Assembly: GCF_000218485.1 (NCBI RefSeq)
Contig: NZ_AFPB01000181.1
Location: 1-64,000 of the forward strand
Reading direction: 5' to 3'
From: Aquimarina agarivorans
Lineage (GTDB): Bacteria > Bacteroidota > Bacteroidia > Flavobacteriales > Flavobacteriaceae
DNA: 64,000 nucleotides
Positions 34,534-47,444 of the stretch are shown here, piece after piece. The position numbers and the translations under genes are program-made. Positions within the stretch are counted from its first letter, which is position 1; every line of letters starts with the position of its first letter. The notes beneath the pieces were generated by a model. The model was not told where the DNA came from, searched no databases, and saw nothing but the letters and a program-made list of their open reading frames with translations.

Positions 34534-35382
34534 CTACTCTAGTTGGTTGTTTGGAATAAGGGAAACATCTTTAGTAAATACCTCGTTGACACGGAAGTAT
34601 CCAAAGGGAAAATCATCAGGATCAGTGGTGTTTGCGATATTACCACGCGCATCAAATGGGGTGGTAGCAAATGGGCCGTTGCTTGATTCGCCAGATAATT
34701 CAATAATAGCGTTTACGTAACTATGAAAACGCTTGTCGGACCCCAAAAATCTAATTTTAAAAACATCTCCTTTAATTTCCTCGAAAAACTGAGTGGTAGG
34801 TGTTTGTGCACCGTCCTGAAAAAAATCCTCATGTTCAATGGCTTGCAAATTACCCCAGCCAAAATCGAAAACATAAAAATTTTCCATGTTAGGAATATCT
34901 GTATACTTAATTTCTACAGCAAATTCATCTGTATCAAAATCACTTTCCCGTTTTACTTGTACTGCTGAATCAATAGGAGTGGAGGGATTCAATTGCTCGG
35001 TACTTTCATAGGTGATATTATTATGTACTACTGTAAGCTTGTACGCACTATTGGGGTCAATAACAAGATTGTCACTAGGTGCATTTTTGTAAAGACCTTC
35101 ATTAAAAGGAGTATTCAGTAAATTAAATATTTGACCTGTATTCAGGTGGGTAATGGAAACCGAAGCGTTTTCGACATAATTAGGCGCTGTAGAAAAAAAG
35201 GGAGTGCTAAATGATATTCTTACTCTGGCCTGGTCTTCAAACGTGTTGTTGGTTTCATAAACTCGCTCTAAAGCTGCGTTTATAACCAACCTCGCAGGAG
35301 ATTTAGGGAGGTCAACATCAATAACTTCTTCGCAACCAAATAGTGCAAAAAATATAATGAAAAGTGAGCTTATTTTTTTCAT
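34534..35382 (-). CDS. DUF4249 lipoprotein, partner of the TonB receptor
   Basis: 282 aa. Lipoprotein signal with lipobox F-A-L-F-G-C (Cys 17) followed by E-E-V-I-D-V-D-L-P, the usual DUF4249 opening. Beta-rich body without catalytic motifs. DUF4249 genes are regularly coupled to TonB-dependent receptors in Bacteroidetes. Here the ATG lies 2 bp after the receptor stop, so it is likely an outer-membrane accessory protein. Confidence 0.85.
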   Translation of the reverse strand: MKKISSLFIIFFALFGCEEVIDVDLPKSPARLVINAALERVYETNNTFEDQARVRISFSTPFFSTAPNYVENASVSITHLNTGQIFNLLNTPFNEGLYKNAPSDNLVIDPNSAYKLTVVHNNITYESTEQLNPSTPIDSAVQVKRESDFDTDEFAVEIKYTDIPNMENFYVFDFGWGNLQAIEHEDFFQDGAQTPTTQFFEEIKGDVFKIRFLGSDKRFHSYVNAIIELSGESSNGPFATTPFDARGNIANTTDPDDFPFGYFRVNEVFTKDVSLIPNNQLE

Positions 35383-35384
35383 AA

Positions 35385-37760
35385 TTAAAAATTGAAATTA
35401 TACGTAATCGAAGGAACAATCCCAAAAATAGCTAATCTGGTGGCTTCATTTTGTAAGGTTTCATTGTTAAAACCAAAACTAATGCTTGTTGCATTTTTTC
35501 GGTCATAGGCATTATAAACACTTAAAACCCATTCGCTTTTCAATCTTTTTTTAGAATCAGGTTTAGGGGTGTACCCTAAAGAAAAATCCAATCTATGGAA
35601 GCTGGGGAATCTACTTGAATTACGTTCTTCAAAATCGGGCACGATCACTCCATCTAATGGTTCAAATTGATTCGTGGGAAAAGCGGTAGGCAAACCAGTT
35701 TGAAAATTAAATGCAGCGTTGGCTTTAAATTTTTTACTTAGGCTGTAGGATGCAGTTAATGATATGTCGTGAGTTTTATCAAAATTAGTAACAAACCATT
35801 TGCCATTGTTGATGCCAGGTTCAATGGGTGTGCGGCCTTTTATTTGTTGTTCGGTTCTTGATAGTGTATAGGCTAGCCAACCTTTAAATCGACCTTTATT
35901 TTTTTGGAATAAAAATTCCAATCCATAGGAACGACCGATGCCATTTAACAACACTCTTTCGATGGCTTTATTGGCAATAATATTTGCGCCATCAATGTAA
36001 TTAATTCGGTTTTTAATTGTTTTAAAATAGGATTCCACTGATAGACTATAAATATCATCTTTCAAGTTTTTGAAATATCCAACAGCAAATTGATTACTTA
36101 ATTGCGGTTTTACAAATTGACCACTCGGTTCCCATATATCTAATGGAGTAGGGGCAGTTGTATTGGATATTAAATGAATGTATTGTGCTGTACGTTGGTA
36201 GCTCGTTTTTATAGATGTGTTATCGCCAAAACTCATTGAAAAGCTTAGTCGTGGTTCCAGATTGGCAAAAGACTCAGTAACTTTTCTTCTTGAAACGGAG
36301 GTAATACCAATTTCTTCAGCTTCTTCATATTTTCCTAGTTCTTCATTAAAAACCACCGCTTCATCGTTAGCGTATTGAAAAATTTGATTTTGTCCTAGTC
36401 TTAAAAAGGTACTAAGCCGTAAGCCTGCATTCATGGTTATTCTTTTGCTAAAATCAACTTCTGCCTCAGCGTAATATGCAGATTCAATAGCGAATTTTTT
36501 AGTTAGCTGTTCCTCGCGTATTGCAGAATCTTCAGTACTTGGGGCAATTTTACCAGGATTAAAATCGTAGTAAAGCTGATTGGTTCCAAATCTAAAAGTA
36601 GTAGCATTGTTCTTATAATTTACGAAATCATATTTAAAATTCAAATTCGAAATCCCAGAATTCCACGTAAAACCAACAAAATCTAAATCTAATTGATAAT
36701 TGTAATTGGTGTAAATTAATGAAGCATTAGAAAATAAATTATTATGGAAAGTATTATTCCATCTTAAATTGACAAAACTATTTCCGTACTGATTAAAAAA
36801 TTGACCGTTAAATTCGAAAATGTCGTTTCCTAAATAAGACGACAGGTATAATTTATTTTTGTCGTTAATTATATGTTTAAGTTTTAGGTTAACATCGTAA
36901 AAGAGCGCTCGATTATTAATATTAAATAATGGTAGAAAAAGATGAACGTATGAACTGCGTCCACCTAAAAGAAATGAGGTTTTTTCTTTTGCCAGTGGGC
37001 CTTCAATTAATAATCGGCTGGATACAAGACCAATTCCTCCTTTGGTGTGAAATTCTTTATTGTTACCATCTTTTTGAGAAATTTCTAAAACAGAGGCGAT
37101 ACGTCCACCATAGCGACTTGGAATACCTCCTTTATATAGCTTTAGGTCCTTTATAGCATCGGGGTTAAAAATTGAAAATACGCCAAATAAATGCGAAGAG
37201 CTAAATAGTGTAGCTTCATCAAGTAAGATTAAGTTTTGGTCTGTTGATCCGCCTCTAACATTAAATCCGGATGAACCCTCGCTGGAAGTGCTTACTCCTG
37301 GTAACTGAGTTAATGCTTTAATAACATCAACCTCCCCAAGTACAGCAGGCAGATCCTTTATTGTTTTTATAGAAAGTTTGTTGACACTCATTTCAGGAGT
37401 TTTTATTTTAAACTGTTTTGGAGTATTTTCAACAATAACTTCTTTTAACGTTTGTCTGTCTTTTATTAATTTGATATTAACATTTCTGTCAGCATTCAAA
37501 CTCACTTGAACTTCATTAGTTTCATAACCAATGTAGCTGTAATTAATGATATGAGTGCCTGAGGGAATAGTAATTGAAAAAAAACCGTATTTGTTTGTTA
37601 CAGTACCTTTGTCCAAATCTGTAATGTAGATAGTTACTCCAATTAAAGCTTCATTACTATCCGCATCAGCTATAGTTCCACTTAGTGTAACTTTTTGTGC
37701 TAAAATTAGTAACGGGAAAGTAAAAAAAAGAAAACCTAAAAAGGAACTTTTAAGATTCAT
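35385..37760 (-). CDS. TonB-dependent outer-membrane receptor with carboxypeptidase-like N-terminal domain
   Basis: 791 aa. Signal peptide, then a carboxypeptidase-regulatory-like beta sandwich (V-T-L-S-G-T-I-A-D-A-D-S-N-E-A-L-I-G-V-T, about residues 22-110). The plug domain (L-P-A-V-L-G-E-V-D-V-I-K-A-L-T-Q-L-P-G-V, then G-F-N-V-R-G-G-S-T-D-Q-N-L) and a beta barrel follow, ending in an aromatic-rich strand I-T-Y-N-F-N-F. No SusD partner follows; the partner is DUF4249. The substrate is unknown. Confidence 0.9.
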   Translation of the reverse strand: MNLKSSFLGFLFFTFPLLILAQKVTLSGTIADADSNEALIGVTIYITDLDKGTVTNKYGFFSITIPSGTHIINYSYIGYETNEVQVSLNADRNVNIKLIKDRQTLKEVIVENTPKQFKIKTPEMSVNKLSIKTIKDLPAVLGEVDVIKALTQLPGVSTSSEGSSGFNVRGGSTDQNLILLDEATLFSSSHLFGVFSIFNPDAIKDLKLYKGGIPSRYGGRIASVLEISQKDGNNKEFHTKGGIGLVSSRLLIEGPLAKEKTSFLLGGRSSYVHLFLPLFNINNRALFYDVNLKLKHIINDKNKLYLSSYLGNDIFEFNGQFFNQYGNSFVNLRWNNTFHNNLFSNASLIYTNYNYQLDLDFVGFTWNSGISNLNFKYDFVNYKNNATTFRFGTNQLYYDFNPGKIAPSTEDSAIREEQLTKKFAIESAYYAEAEVDFSKRITMNAGLRLSTFLRLGQNQIFQYANDEAVVFNEELGKYEEAEEIGITSVSRRKVTESFANLEPRLSFSMSFGDNTSIKTSYQRTAQYIHLISNTTAPTPLDIWEPSGQFVKPQLSNQFAVGYFKNLKDDIYSLSVESYFKTIKNRINYIDGANIIANKAIERVLLNGIGRSYGLEFLFQKNKGRFKGWLAYTLSRTEQQIKGRTPIEPGINNGKWFVTNFDKTHDISLTASYSLSKKFKANAAFNFQTGLPTAFPTNQFEPLDGVIVPDFEERNSSRFPSFHRLDFSLGYTPKPDSKKRLKSEWVLSVYNAYDRKNATSISFGFNNETLQNEATRLAIFGIVPSITYNFNF

Positions 37761-38223
37761 GAAGGTTTGATTTATATAGTTACTAAGGTACTATTTGATT
37801 TTTTATTAATAAGGATCGTTACTGTTTTAAATTGACTTTATAAAGTAATTGTTGACTGAACCGAATAACGGTAGCTAACTTAAATGTGCTAGCAACCTAA
37901 TAATTTCAGTAATTACTATTTATTTTAATTAAAACAATTTAAAATCATCAGTAATATTACTAATAATGCAGACGTATTATTTTGCGATTTGTTACAATCA
38001 AAGTTGATTTTAAATTATTGGTAAAGGTTTTTAGTGTTGTTAAATTTGTAGCATCATTTATAAAAAAATAAAACAGCTCATTTTTTACTTGATATTCAAA
38101 AATAGAACAACATCGTAGTTAGGGCTATGCTTATGGTTTCTTGCTCATTAAAACAAAAAGCCACTAACTTTATTTGAGCAACTTAAAATCAGGACTAGTA
38201 AAGTGATTTAACGGGGTAAAAAT
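37761..38223. other. Intergenic region upstream of the TonB receptor, no gene seen
   Basis: About 460 bp. AT-rich, no ORF with coding character, and no palindrome of the nitrate type. Confidence 0.45.
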
Positions 38224-38257
38224 AACAAAGCCAAATCAAAATAGATTTGGCTTTGTT
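38224..38257 (-). terminator. Terminator of icd
   Basis: A 14-bp perfect stem AACAAAGCCAAATC/GATTTGGCTTTGTT with a 6-base loop and T-rich downstream sequence on the minus strand, 23 bp after the icd stop. Confidence 0.85.
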
Positions 38258-38279
38258 GTAAAGTTAAAGTGTTCATTTT

Positions 38280-40902
<2,623 letters not shown>

Positions 40903-40930
40903 AAAAAAGGCTACCAAATGGGGTAGCCTT
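40903..40930 (-). terminator. Terminator of rplS
   Basis: Stem GGCTACC/GGTAGCC extended by A-T pairs, with six T's on the minus strand, 28 bp after the rplS stop. Confidence 0.88.
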
Positions 40931-40957
40931 TCTAATATATTTGAAGATGTGGGATAA

Positions 40958-41308
40958 TTACCCTCTTCTCTCTTTAATACGTGCTTTTTTACCTGTAAGT
41001 TCTCTAAAGTAAAAAATACGAGCTCTACGCACTTTACCTCTTTTATTTACTTCAATTTTTTGAATTGCAGGTAAATTGATTGGGAATATACGTTCTACTC
41101 CAACAGTTCCAGACATTTTACGAATAGTAAAAGTTTCAGATGTTCCTGAACCTCTTCTTTGTATTACTACTCCTCTAAAAAACTGTGTACGTGATTTTTC
41201 ACCTTCTTTAATTTCGTAGTATACTGTAATTGTATCACCAGCAGAAAATTCAGGCAATTCATTTTTTGTTACAAATTCGTTTTGAACAAATTTAATTAAG
41301 CTTTCCAT
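40958..41308 (-). CDS. rplS: 50S ribosomal protein L19
   Basis: 116 aa, normal length. Conserved [28 protein letters not shown] and [11 protein letters not shown] identify L19. It is transcribed alone from a strong promoter. Confidence 0.97.
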   Translation of the reverse strand: MESLIKFVQNEFVTKNELPEFSAGDTITVYYEIKEGEKSRTQFFRGVVIQRRGSGTSETFTIRKMSGTVGVERIFPINLPAIQKIEVNKRGKVRRARIFYFRELTGKKARIKERRG

Positions 41309-41377
41309 AAATGGGTGTTATAAATGTTTTTTTAAACAACATTCACGATTTTCGCCAGAGGTTGGATAATTATTTTG

Positions 41378-41408
41378 CAAAAGTAATGGTTTTTTTAGAG
41401 CTACCAAA
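41378..41408 (-). promoter_or_regulatory. rplS promoter
   Basis: On the minus strand, -33 TTTG (plus 41405-41408) and -7 TACTTTTG (plus 41378-41385) are separated by 19 bp, a textbook Bacteroidetes housekeeping promoter. No nitrate-type palindrome is present, which serves as a useful contrast. Confidence 0.75.
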
Positions 41409-42176
41409 ACGATTTATGCAAGTTCTTTGTATATAAACTTCTGCAACGAATTTAATAGGCTGACTAACATTAATTTTTTATTTGAATGATGCTTTTACAC
41501 TTAACTTAAAATAAAAAATGTGTTTTAGGCTTGTATTTAAGTTTTTTCCTTGTTCAGAGAAAAAATTTCTAATTTTTTTAGTGTGCGGACTATCTTAAAA
41601 TAACTATTAAAGTCTGGAGAGGGTTTAGAAGATGGAAGCTTGATATGCTTAAATTATAATTGCAAATAGCAGCATTTCAATAAGCTAGTCTAATTAAGAT
41701 CAGAATAAAAAGAATCGGTAAGTATTATATTTTTTATGAAATCATCTGCATAACTTTAATAAGTTCATTCAATTTGGGAGTACGTAAATGTTACACCGAG
41801 GCAAGGATTGTGAAAATATAGTATAAATGCAATAGTACTGTCAGATAATTCGGATTGTTTTTTGATTTAGGGGTATGGCAAATTTTTTTATACAAACATA
41901 AAAAAGAGGAAGTTAGTTAAAAAAATTAACATTTATATTTTTAAAAAAAACTTTGTAGTGTAATACTAAAACGGCAAAATACCGTTTTACTAAATAGGAC
42001 TTTTTTTTTATTATTTTATCGATAAAAACTAACTCTTTAACGATATTTTTACTTTTTATTCGTAAATTTTAATTTTTGGCAAGCTTTATGGATTGAAATA
42101 GATGTTAAATATTTGTAAAATACACTAATTAAATTAACCTGAATATAATACTAAAACTAAACACACAATTACAATT
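41409..42176. other. Long intergenic region between rplS and a secreted-protein gene
   Basis: About 770 bp, very AT-rich. The only structure seen is AAAACGG...CCGTTTT at 41968-41988, followed after 12 bp by a long T run (42001 on), which could end a short plus-strand RNA. No ORF is convincing. Confidence 0.4.
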
Positions 42177-42593
42177 ATGAGATTAACAAAAATTTTAAGT
42201 TCAGCCCTGCTAGTAGTAAGTTTGTTGTTCCTATGCTCATGGAGCGCTAAAGAAAGCACTGATGGATATAGTATTCAAAAGAAAAAAGAAAATGTGGTAT
42301 ACATTGGTAGTAAAACATTTGATATCAGTCGTCAATTGCAATTTCAACTACAGTATACAGCTAAAAGAAACAGAGAAGTTGTAGTAGCATTAAAACGTAA
42401 AGGAGTCTGGATTGCCAATGGGGTAGTTTCCGTTAAAAAAGGATCTGGAATTATAAAAGTTCCTATAAGCTTAACATCGAGGCTTAAGCGAAGTAAAAAA
42501 TACGAAATCGATTTTTACATTCGTCCAGAGGGAACAACATGGAAGGAAGCCGTAACAAGCATTAATAATATGCCTAACATCACTATTGAATAA
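42177..42593 (+). CDS. Small secreted beta-rich protein of unknown function
   Basis: 138 aa. Signal peptide M-R-L-T-K-I-L-S-S-A-L-L-V-V-S-L-L-F-L-C. The mature part is basic and beta-rich (V-V-Y-I-G-S-K-T-F-D-I; R-E-V-V-V-A-L-K-R-K-G-V-W-I-A-N-G; K-K-Y-E-I-D-F-Y-I-R-P-E-G), suggesting an Ig-like or C2-like sandwich. I do not recognise a family. It ends 66 bp before a very strong palindrome and is transcribed towards ftsK. Confidence 0.7.
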   Translation: MRLTKILSSALLVVSLLFLCSWSAKESTDGYSIQKKKENVVYIGSKTFDISRQLQFQLQYTAKRNREVVVALKRKGVWIANGVVSVKKGSGIIKVPISLTSRLKRSKKYEIDFYIRPEGTTWKEAVTSINNMPNITIE

Positions 42594-42658
42594 AACTACG
42601 ATACTGTAAACAATACGTACGGTTATTTTAGTAACTGTTAACATTAATAAATACGATG

Positions 42659-42704
42659 AAACTTTGTGTTGAGTATACTCAACACAAAGTTTTTCTTTTT
42701 TATA
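42659..42704 (+). terminator. Loopless 34-bp perfect inverted repeat with T run
   Basis: Two 17-bp arms centred between 42675 and 42676 (AACTTTGTGTTGAGTA and its complement), followed by T5-C-T6. It is a terminator for the preceding secreted-protein gene and lies immediately before the ftsK start. Confidence 0.8.
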
Positions 42705-42724
42705 TTTGGCTATATTTTTTTTCA

Positions 42725-45205
42725 ATGGCTTTAAAAAAATCTTCAACTAAAACAACTTCCAAAAAGGCAAAAAAGCCTACTACAAAAAAAGTAGTTGTAA
42801 AAAAACAATTAACAGATAAGCAACGTCTTTTACTTGGCAGTGGTTTTTTATTGTTAGGAATAGGTGTCTTTATCTCGTTGGTTTCTTATTTTTTTTCATG
42901 GAAAGCGGATCAAAGTGTATTAGATAGTTTGGATAGAAATACGGTGGCTAAAAATTTATTACAAAAATTTGGCGCTTTTGTTGGGGATCTTTTGGTGTTT
43001 AAGGGTTTTGGGATCATGGCCTTTGTTTTTTCGGCATTACTTATATTAACTGGAGTATCATATTTTTTCGGAATTGGGAAAAAACAACTCAAAGAACGTT
43101 GGTTTTGGGGGTTGTATCTGATGCTATTAGGAAGCATTATTTTTGGTTTTTTTGACAACTATTACGGATTATTGTCTGGTACCGTAGGTTTTGAAGTTAA
43201 TGATTTTTTACAGGATTATGTTGGCAAAGTTGGCGCTATTTTATTAGTAGTATTTTTTGGATTGTTGTATTTTATTTTTAGATTAAATTTTAGTCCAAAA
43301 GCGGTTAGTACCTTATTTTATAAAGCAAAGGATAATATAAAAGAAGATCTAAAAACAAGTGCTGCTGAGGGTGTATCCTTTAGCGAAGAAACCTCACTCG
43401 ATAAAAAACGAAATGATGTTGTAAAAACTGAAGATTCAAATTTTGAGATAGCTCAAGTTACGAATACTACAGAAGAGGTTAAAGAAACAGAAATGTCGGA
43501 ATTGAAAGTTTCTGTTACTGAGCCAGAAACTAGTTTGGATGATTTTGTAGAAAGAAAATCAAATTCTGGAGTAGGTAAAGATTCATTTTCCGTAGAAATA
43601 CCAAAAGAAGAACCTTTGGGAATTGAAGTAGAACAGGTAGTTCAGGAGGAAGAAGAAACTGAAAATTTAAGCAAAAAACTGGTTGAAGATTTTGGAGAAT
43701 TTGATCCAAAGCTAGAATTGGGGAATTACAAGTTTCCAACCATAGAGTTGTTGAAAGATTATACATCGGGGCAAAACAACATCACTATAGATCAAGGTGA
43801 ATTAGAAGAAAATAAGAACAAAATTGTTGAAACGCTTAAAAATTATAAAATAGAGATAGCTCACATAAAAGCTACTATTGGTCCTACAGTTACGCTTTAT
43901 GAAATTGTCCCAGAGGCAGGTGTGCGTATTTCTAAAATTAAAAATTTAGAAGATGATATTGCGTTGTCCTTAGCCGCTTTAGGGATTCGAATTATTGCTC
44001 CAATTCCTGGTAAAGGAACCATTGGTATTGAGGTGCCCAATAAAAAATCAACCATAGTATCCATGCGCTCTGCTATTGCATCAGCAAAATTTCAAAATGC
44101 TGAAATGGAGTTGCCCATTTCATTTGGAAAAACAATTTCAAATGAAACCTTTGTAGTTGACTTGGCAAAAATGCCACATTTACTTATGGCAGGTGCTACG
44201 GGTCAGGGTAAGTCAGTTGGGTTGAATGCTATTTTAACATCATTATTATACAAAAAACACCCCGCAGAAGTAAAATTTGTTTTGGTTGATCCAAAAAAGG
44301 TAGAGCTTACGCTGTTCAATAAAATTGAGCGCCATTTTTTAGCAAAACTCCCAGACTCTGATGAAGCTATTATTACCGATAATACTAAAGTAATTAATAC
44401 ATTAAATTCACTTTGTATTGAAATGGACGCGCGTTATGAATTGCTTAAAAATGCATTTGTACGTAATATTAAAGAGTATAACACAAAATTTAAATCCAGA
44501 AAGTTAAATCCAGAAAGTGGACATCGATTTTTACCTTATATTGTGTTAGTAATTGATGAATTTGCAGATTTAATTATGACAGCAGGTAAAGAGGTGGAAA
44601 TTCCAATAGCGCGTTTAGCGCAATTGGCGCGTGCCATAGGTATTCATTTAATAATTGCTACGCAACGTCCTTCTGTAAATGTAATTACAGGTATGATAAA
44701 AGCAAACTTTCCTGCGCGTTTGGCGTTTAGGGTGATGTCTAAAATTGATTCACGTACCATTTTAGATACTGGAGGAGCAGATCAACTCATTGGACGTGGT
44801 GATATGTTGTATAATAACGGGAACAATGTTATTCGAGTGCAATGTGCTTTTGTAGATACACCCGAAGTGGAACGTATTACAAATTACATTGGTGCCCAAA
44901 AAGCATATCCCGACGCACATTTATTGCCTGAGTACGTTGGTGAAGAAAGTGGCACAAATCTTGATATTGATGCTAAAGATCGCGATGCTCTTTTTAGGGA
45001 TGCCGCCGAAGTTATTGTCACAGCGCAACAAGGTTCAACGTCTTTACTTCAGCGTAAGCTAAAGTTAGGTTACAACAGGGCTGGACGTATTATTGATCAA
45101 TTGGAGGCAGCTGGAATTGTAGGTCCGTTTGAAGGGAGTAAAGCTAGACAAGTATTAATAACAGACTTGGTTGCTTTGGAGCAATTTCTTTCGGAAGGGA
45201 ACTAA
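42725..45205 (+). CDS. ftsK: DNA translocase FtsK
   Basis: 826 aa from M-A-L-K-K-S-S-T-K. Lys-rich cytoplasmic start, four or five transmembrane helices (about residues 35-185), acidic linker (about 200-330), then the motor. Walker A is G-A-T-G-Q-G-K-S-V-G, Walker B Y-I-V-L-V-I-D-E-F-A-D, with T-Q-R-P-S-V-N-V-I-T-G following. The C-terminal winged-helix gamma domain (Q-G-S-T-S-L-L-Q-R-K-L-K-L-G-Y-N-R-A) would read chromosome polarity sequences. The longer frame from 42656 runs through the terminator palindrome and is rejected. Confidence 0.95.
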   Translation: MALKKSSTKTTSKKAKKPTTKKVVVKKQLTDKQRLLLGSGFLLLGIGVFISLVSYFFSWKADQSVLDSLDRNTVAKNLLQKFGAFVGDLLVFKGFGIMAFVFSALLILTGVSYFFGIGKKQLKERWFWGLYLMLLGSIIFGFFDNYYGLLSGTVGFEVNDFLQDYVGKVGAILLVVFFGLLYFIFRLNFSPKAVSTLFYKAKDNIKEDLKTSAAEGVSFSEETSLDKKRNDVVKTEDSNFEIAQVTNTTEEVKETEMSELKVSVTEPETSLDDFVERKSNSGVGKDSFSVEIPKEEPLGIEVEQVVQEEEETENLSKKLVEDFGEFDPKLELGNYKFPTIELLKDYTSGQNNITIDQGELEENKNKIVETLKNYKIEIAHIKATIGPTVTLYEIVPEAGVRISKIKNLEDDIALSLAALGIRIIAPIPGKGTIGIEVPNKKSTIVSMRSAIASAKFQNAEMELPISFGKTISNETFVVDLAKMPHLLMAGATGQGKSVGLNAILTSLLYKKHPAEVKFVLVDPKKVELTLFNKIERHFLAKLPDSDEAIITDNTKVINTLNSLCIEMDARYELLKNAFVRNIKEYNTKFKSRKLNPESGHRFLPYIVLVIDEFADLIMTAGKEVEIPIARLAQLARAIGIHLIIATQRPSVNVITGMIKANFPARLAFRVMSKIDSRTILDTGGADQLIGRGDMLYNNGNNVIRVQCAFVDTPEVERITNYIGAQKAYPDAHLLPEYVGEESGTNLDIDAKDRDALFRDAAEVIVTAQQGSTSLLQRKLKLGYNRAGRIIDQLEAAGIVGPFEGSKARQVLITDLVALEQFLSEGN

Positions 45206-45279
45206 TTAGAATAATCGCACTACAATTAATTGGTAAATTCAGACAGGACACAGTATTTTTGTCTAAAAAAAAACACAAT

Positions 45280-45909
45280 ATGAAAAGATTTTTTTTATTA
45301 GGTACTTTATTTTTTTTCACTTTAGCTACACACGCACAGTCAGCAAAAACCTTGTTGGATGAAGTTTCTGAAAAAGTGAAATCATACTCCAATATTGTCA
45401 TTGATTTTAAATACACAATCAGTAATAATTCTGCCAATTTAGAGCAAGAAACTAGGGGGGATGTTACTTTAGAAGGAGAGAAATATGTACTTAATTTAAT
45501 GGGTACTAAACAGATTTATGACGGAAAAAAATTACACGTTATAGTGCCAGAAGATGAAGAAATATCGATTTCTACACCAACTGCAGAAGAGGGATTAACG
45601 CCATCAAAAATGCTTACTTTTTACAAAAAAGGATATACTGCAACTATGGATATTGTGCAAAATGTAAATGGGCGTAAAATCCAGTATGTTAAATTAGTGC
45701 CAGAGCAAAAATCAGGAGATATTACATCCATTTTATTGGGTATTGATAGTGAAACAAAACATATTTATAAGCAAATTTTAAAGCAAACTAATGGTACGGA
45801 AATTTATGTTACTGTAAACCAATTTAAAACAAATCAGCCCCTTTCTAACACATTGTTTGTATTTGATGAAACCAAATACAGCGATTATTATATTAATCGT
45901 TTAGATTAG
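45280..45909 (+). CDS. lolA: Outer-membrane lipoprotein carrier protein LolA
   Basis: 209 aa. Signal peptide M-K-R-F-F-L-L-G-T-L-F-F-F-T-L-A-T-H-A-Q-S. The beta-rich body is of LolA type (Y-S-N-I-V-I-D-F-K-Y-T, then T-R-G-D-V-T-L-E-G-E-K-Y-V-L-N). It ferries lipoproteins across the periplasm. It lies between ftsK and an lptF-like gene. An upstream in-frame TTG exists at 45259 but the ATG fits the signal peptide better. Confidence 0.88.
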   Translation: MKRFFLLGTLFFFTLATHAQSAKTLLDEVSEKVKSYSNIVIDFKYTISNNSANLEQETRGDVTLEGEKYVLNLMGTKQIYDGKKLHVIVPEDEEISISTPTAEEGLTPSKMLTFYKKGYTATMDIVQNVNGRKIQYVKLVPEQKSGDITSILLGIDSETKHIYKQILKQTNGTEIYVTVNQFKTNQPLSNTLFVFDETKYSDYYINRLD

Positions 45910-45915
45910 GATATT

Positions 45916-47367
45916 TTGAAAATTATAGATAGGTATATATTTAACAGGTTTTTACAAACTTTTTTTGTAGTATTCTTAATTGTAATGTTTGTTATGATTT
46001 TGCAAATGATTTGGCTTTATATAGCCGAACTTGCAGGTAAAGACTTGGAATTTTCTGTAATTGTTAAGTTCATCGTATATGCTTCGCCAACATTGATACC
46101 GCTAACATTGCCGTTATCTATTTTAATTGCTTCAATCATGGTATTCGGAGAATTTTCCGAGCATTATGAGTTTGCAGCAATGAAATCCACGGGGATTTCA
46201 TTACAACGCGCTATCCGCTATTTAATAGTCTTCATGATTTTTTTGAGCATAGGGACTTTCTTTTTTGCGAATAATGTCATTCCTGCTTCACAACGAAAAT
46301 TTATTGGGCTTAGGCGCAATATTGTACGGTTAAAACCTGCCGTAGCTATTACTGAAAATCAGTTTAACGAAGTTGGTGATATAAATATTAAGGTAGCTAG
46401 CAAATATGGGGATAATGATCAGTATTTGGATGATGTTATTATTCATAAACAAAAAGCCAATTTAAAGGGGAATTATACGGTTATAAAATCGAAATCAGGA
46501 GAATTGGTTAGTGGTAAAGACTCCGATGTATTGTCGTTAATTTTACGTGATGGATTTTATTATGATGAAGTAGTTCCAAAAAAAATTAAAAATCAAAAGA
46601 AGCATCCGTTTGTTAAAAGCGATTTTAAGGAATATGCCATTAACTTGGACTTAAGTTCATTTAACGATGTTGATATGTCTAAGAATGACTATATAAAAAA
46701 TCGTAAAATGCTAAATGTAAATTTACTGCGAAAAGATATTGATTCTTTCTCAGTAAAATTAAATAAGGATAGGGAGGATTTTGCCAAACGAACAGTACAG
46801 CGATTAAAAATTGGTACCATTGGCGGAGGAATAAATTTTCCATGTTATACTTCGACATATCCCGAGTCTATTGAGCATATTTTACAGTACGAAAAGCAAC
46901 TTATGGTACTAAATGAGGCAAATCGGTTAATAAAAAGTAATTTAAATAGGATAAGACAAGAGGGAACTGATGTGCAGCGCAATAAGGAAAATCTCAACAA
47001 GTTTGAAATTGCATTACACGAAAAGTATGCACTTGCGTTTGCTTGTATTGTATTGTTTTTCATAGGTGCTCCTCTTGGGGCAATAATTCGAAAAGGAGGG
47101 TTGGGGTTACCATTGCTGTATGCAGTCGGTATTTTTTTGGCGTATCATTTTATTGGAATTTTTGCAAAGTCAAGTGCCGAAAATGGGGCGATAAGTCCAT
47201 TTTTATCAAGTTGGTTATCTACATTAATTATTCTTCCTTTAGGGGTTTTACTAACTTATAAAGCAACGACTGAAAAGAATTTGATCACATTAAATTTCGG
47301 AAAATTTAAATGGGTTGAAATTTTAGATCGGTTTTTTATAACTATTTTCAAGAAAAAGAAGGAGTAG
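45916..47367 (+). CDS. LptF/LptG-family lipopolysaccharide export permease
   Basis: 483 aa, TTG start 6 bp after lolA. N-terminal helices (I-D-R-Y-I-F-N-R-F-L-Q-T-F-F-V-V-F, the usual YjgP/YjgQ opening), a large beta-jellyroll periplasmic region (about 130-330), and three C-terminal helices. The family forms the LptB2FG extractor that moves LPS from the inner membrane. Whether it corresponds to LptF or LptG is not decided. Confidence 0.88.
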   Translation: MKIIDRYIFNRFLQTFFVVFLIVMFVMILQMIWLYIAELAGKDLEFSVIVKFIVYASPTLIPLTLPLSILIASIMVFGEFSEHYEFAAMKSTGISLQRAIRYLIVFMIFLSIGTFFFANNVIPASQRKFIGLRRNIVRLKPAVAITENQFNEVGDINIKVASKYGDNDQYLDDVIIHKQKANLKGNYTVIKSKSGELVSGKDSDVLSLILRDGFYYDEVVPKKIKNQKKHPFVKSDFKEYAINLDLSSFNDVDMSKNDYIKNRKMLNVNLLRKDIDSFSVKLNKDREDFAKRTVQRLKIGTIGGGINFPCYTSTYPESIEHILQYEKQLMVLNEANRLIKSNLNRIRQEGTDVQRNKENLNKFEIALHEKYALAFACIVLFFIGAPLGAIIRKGGLGLPLLYAVGIFLAYHFIGIFAKSSAENGAISPFLSSWLSTLIILPLGVLLTYKATTEKNLITLNFGKFKWVEILDRFFITIFKKKKE

Positions 47368-47444
47368 CACGATAAAGTATTTCTCGCTTAAGCGAAATAG
47401 AAATCAAAGTAATATATTTACATAGAATTTCAACACCCTAAAAT

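Noticed and set aside
42659-42692. 34-bp palindrome as an origin or mobile-element end
   Set aside because: A T run follows directly and a gene ends just upstream, so a terminator explains it. There is no transposase or target duplication.
42656-42724. N-terminal extension of FtsK
   Set aside because: It would be translated through the perfect terminator palindrome. M-A-L-K-K at 42725 is a normal FtsK start.
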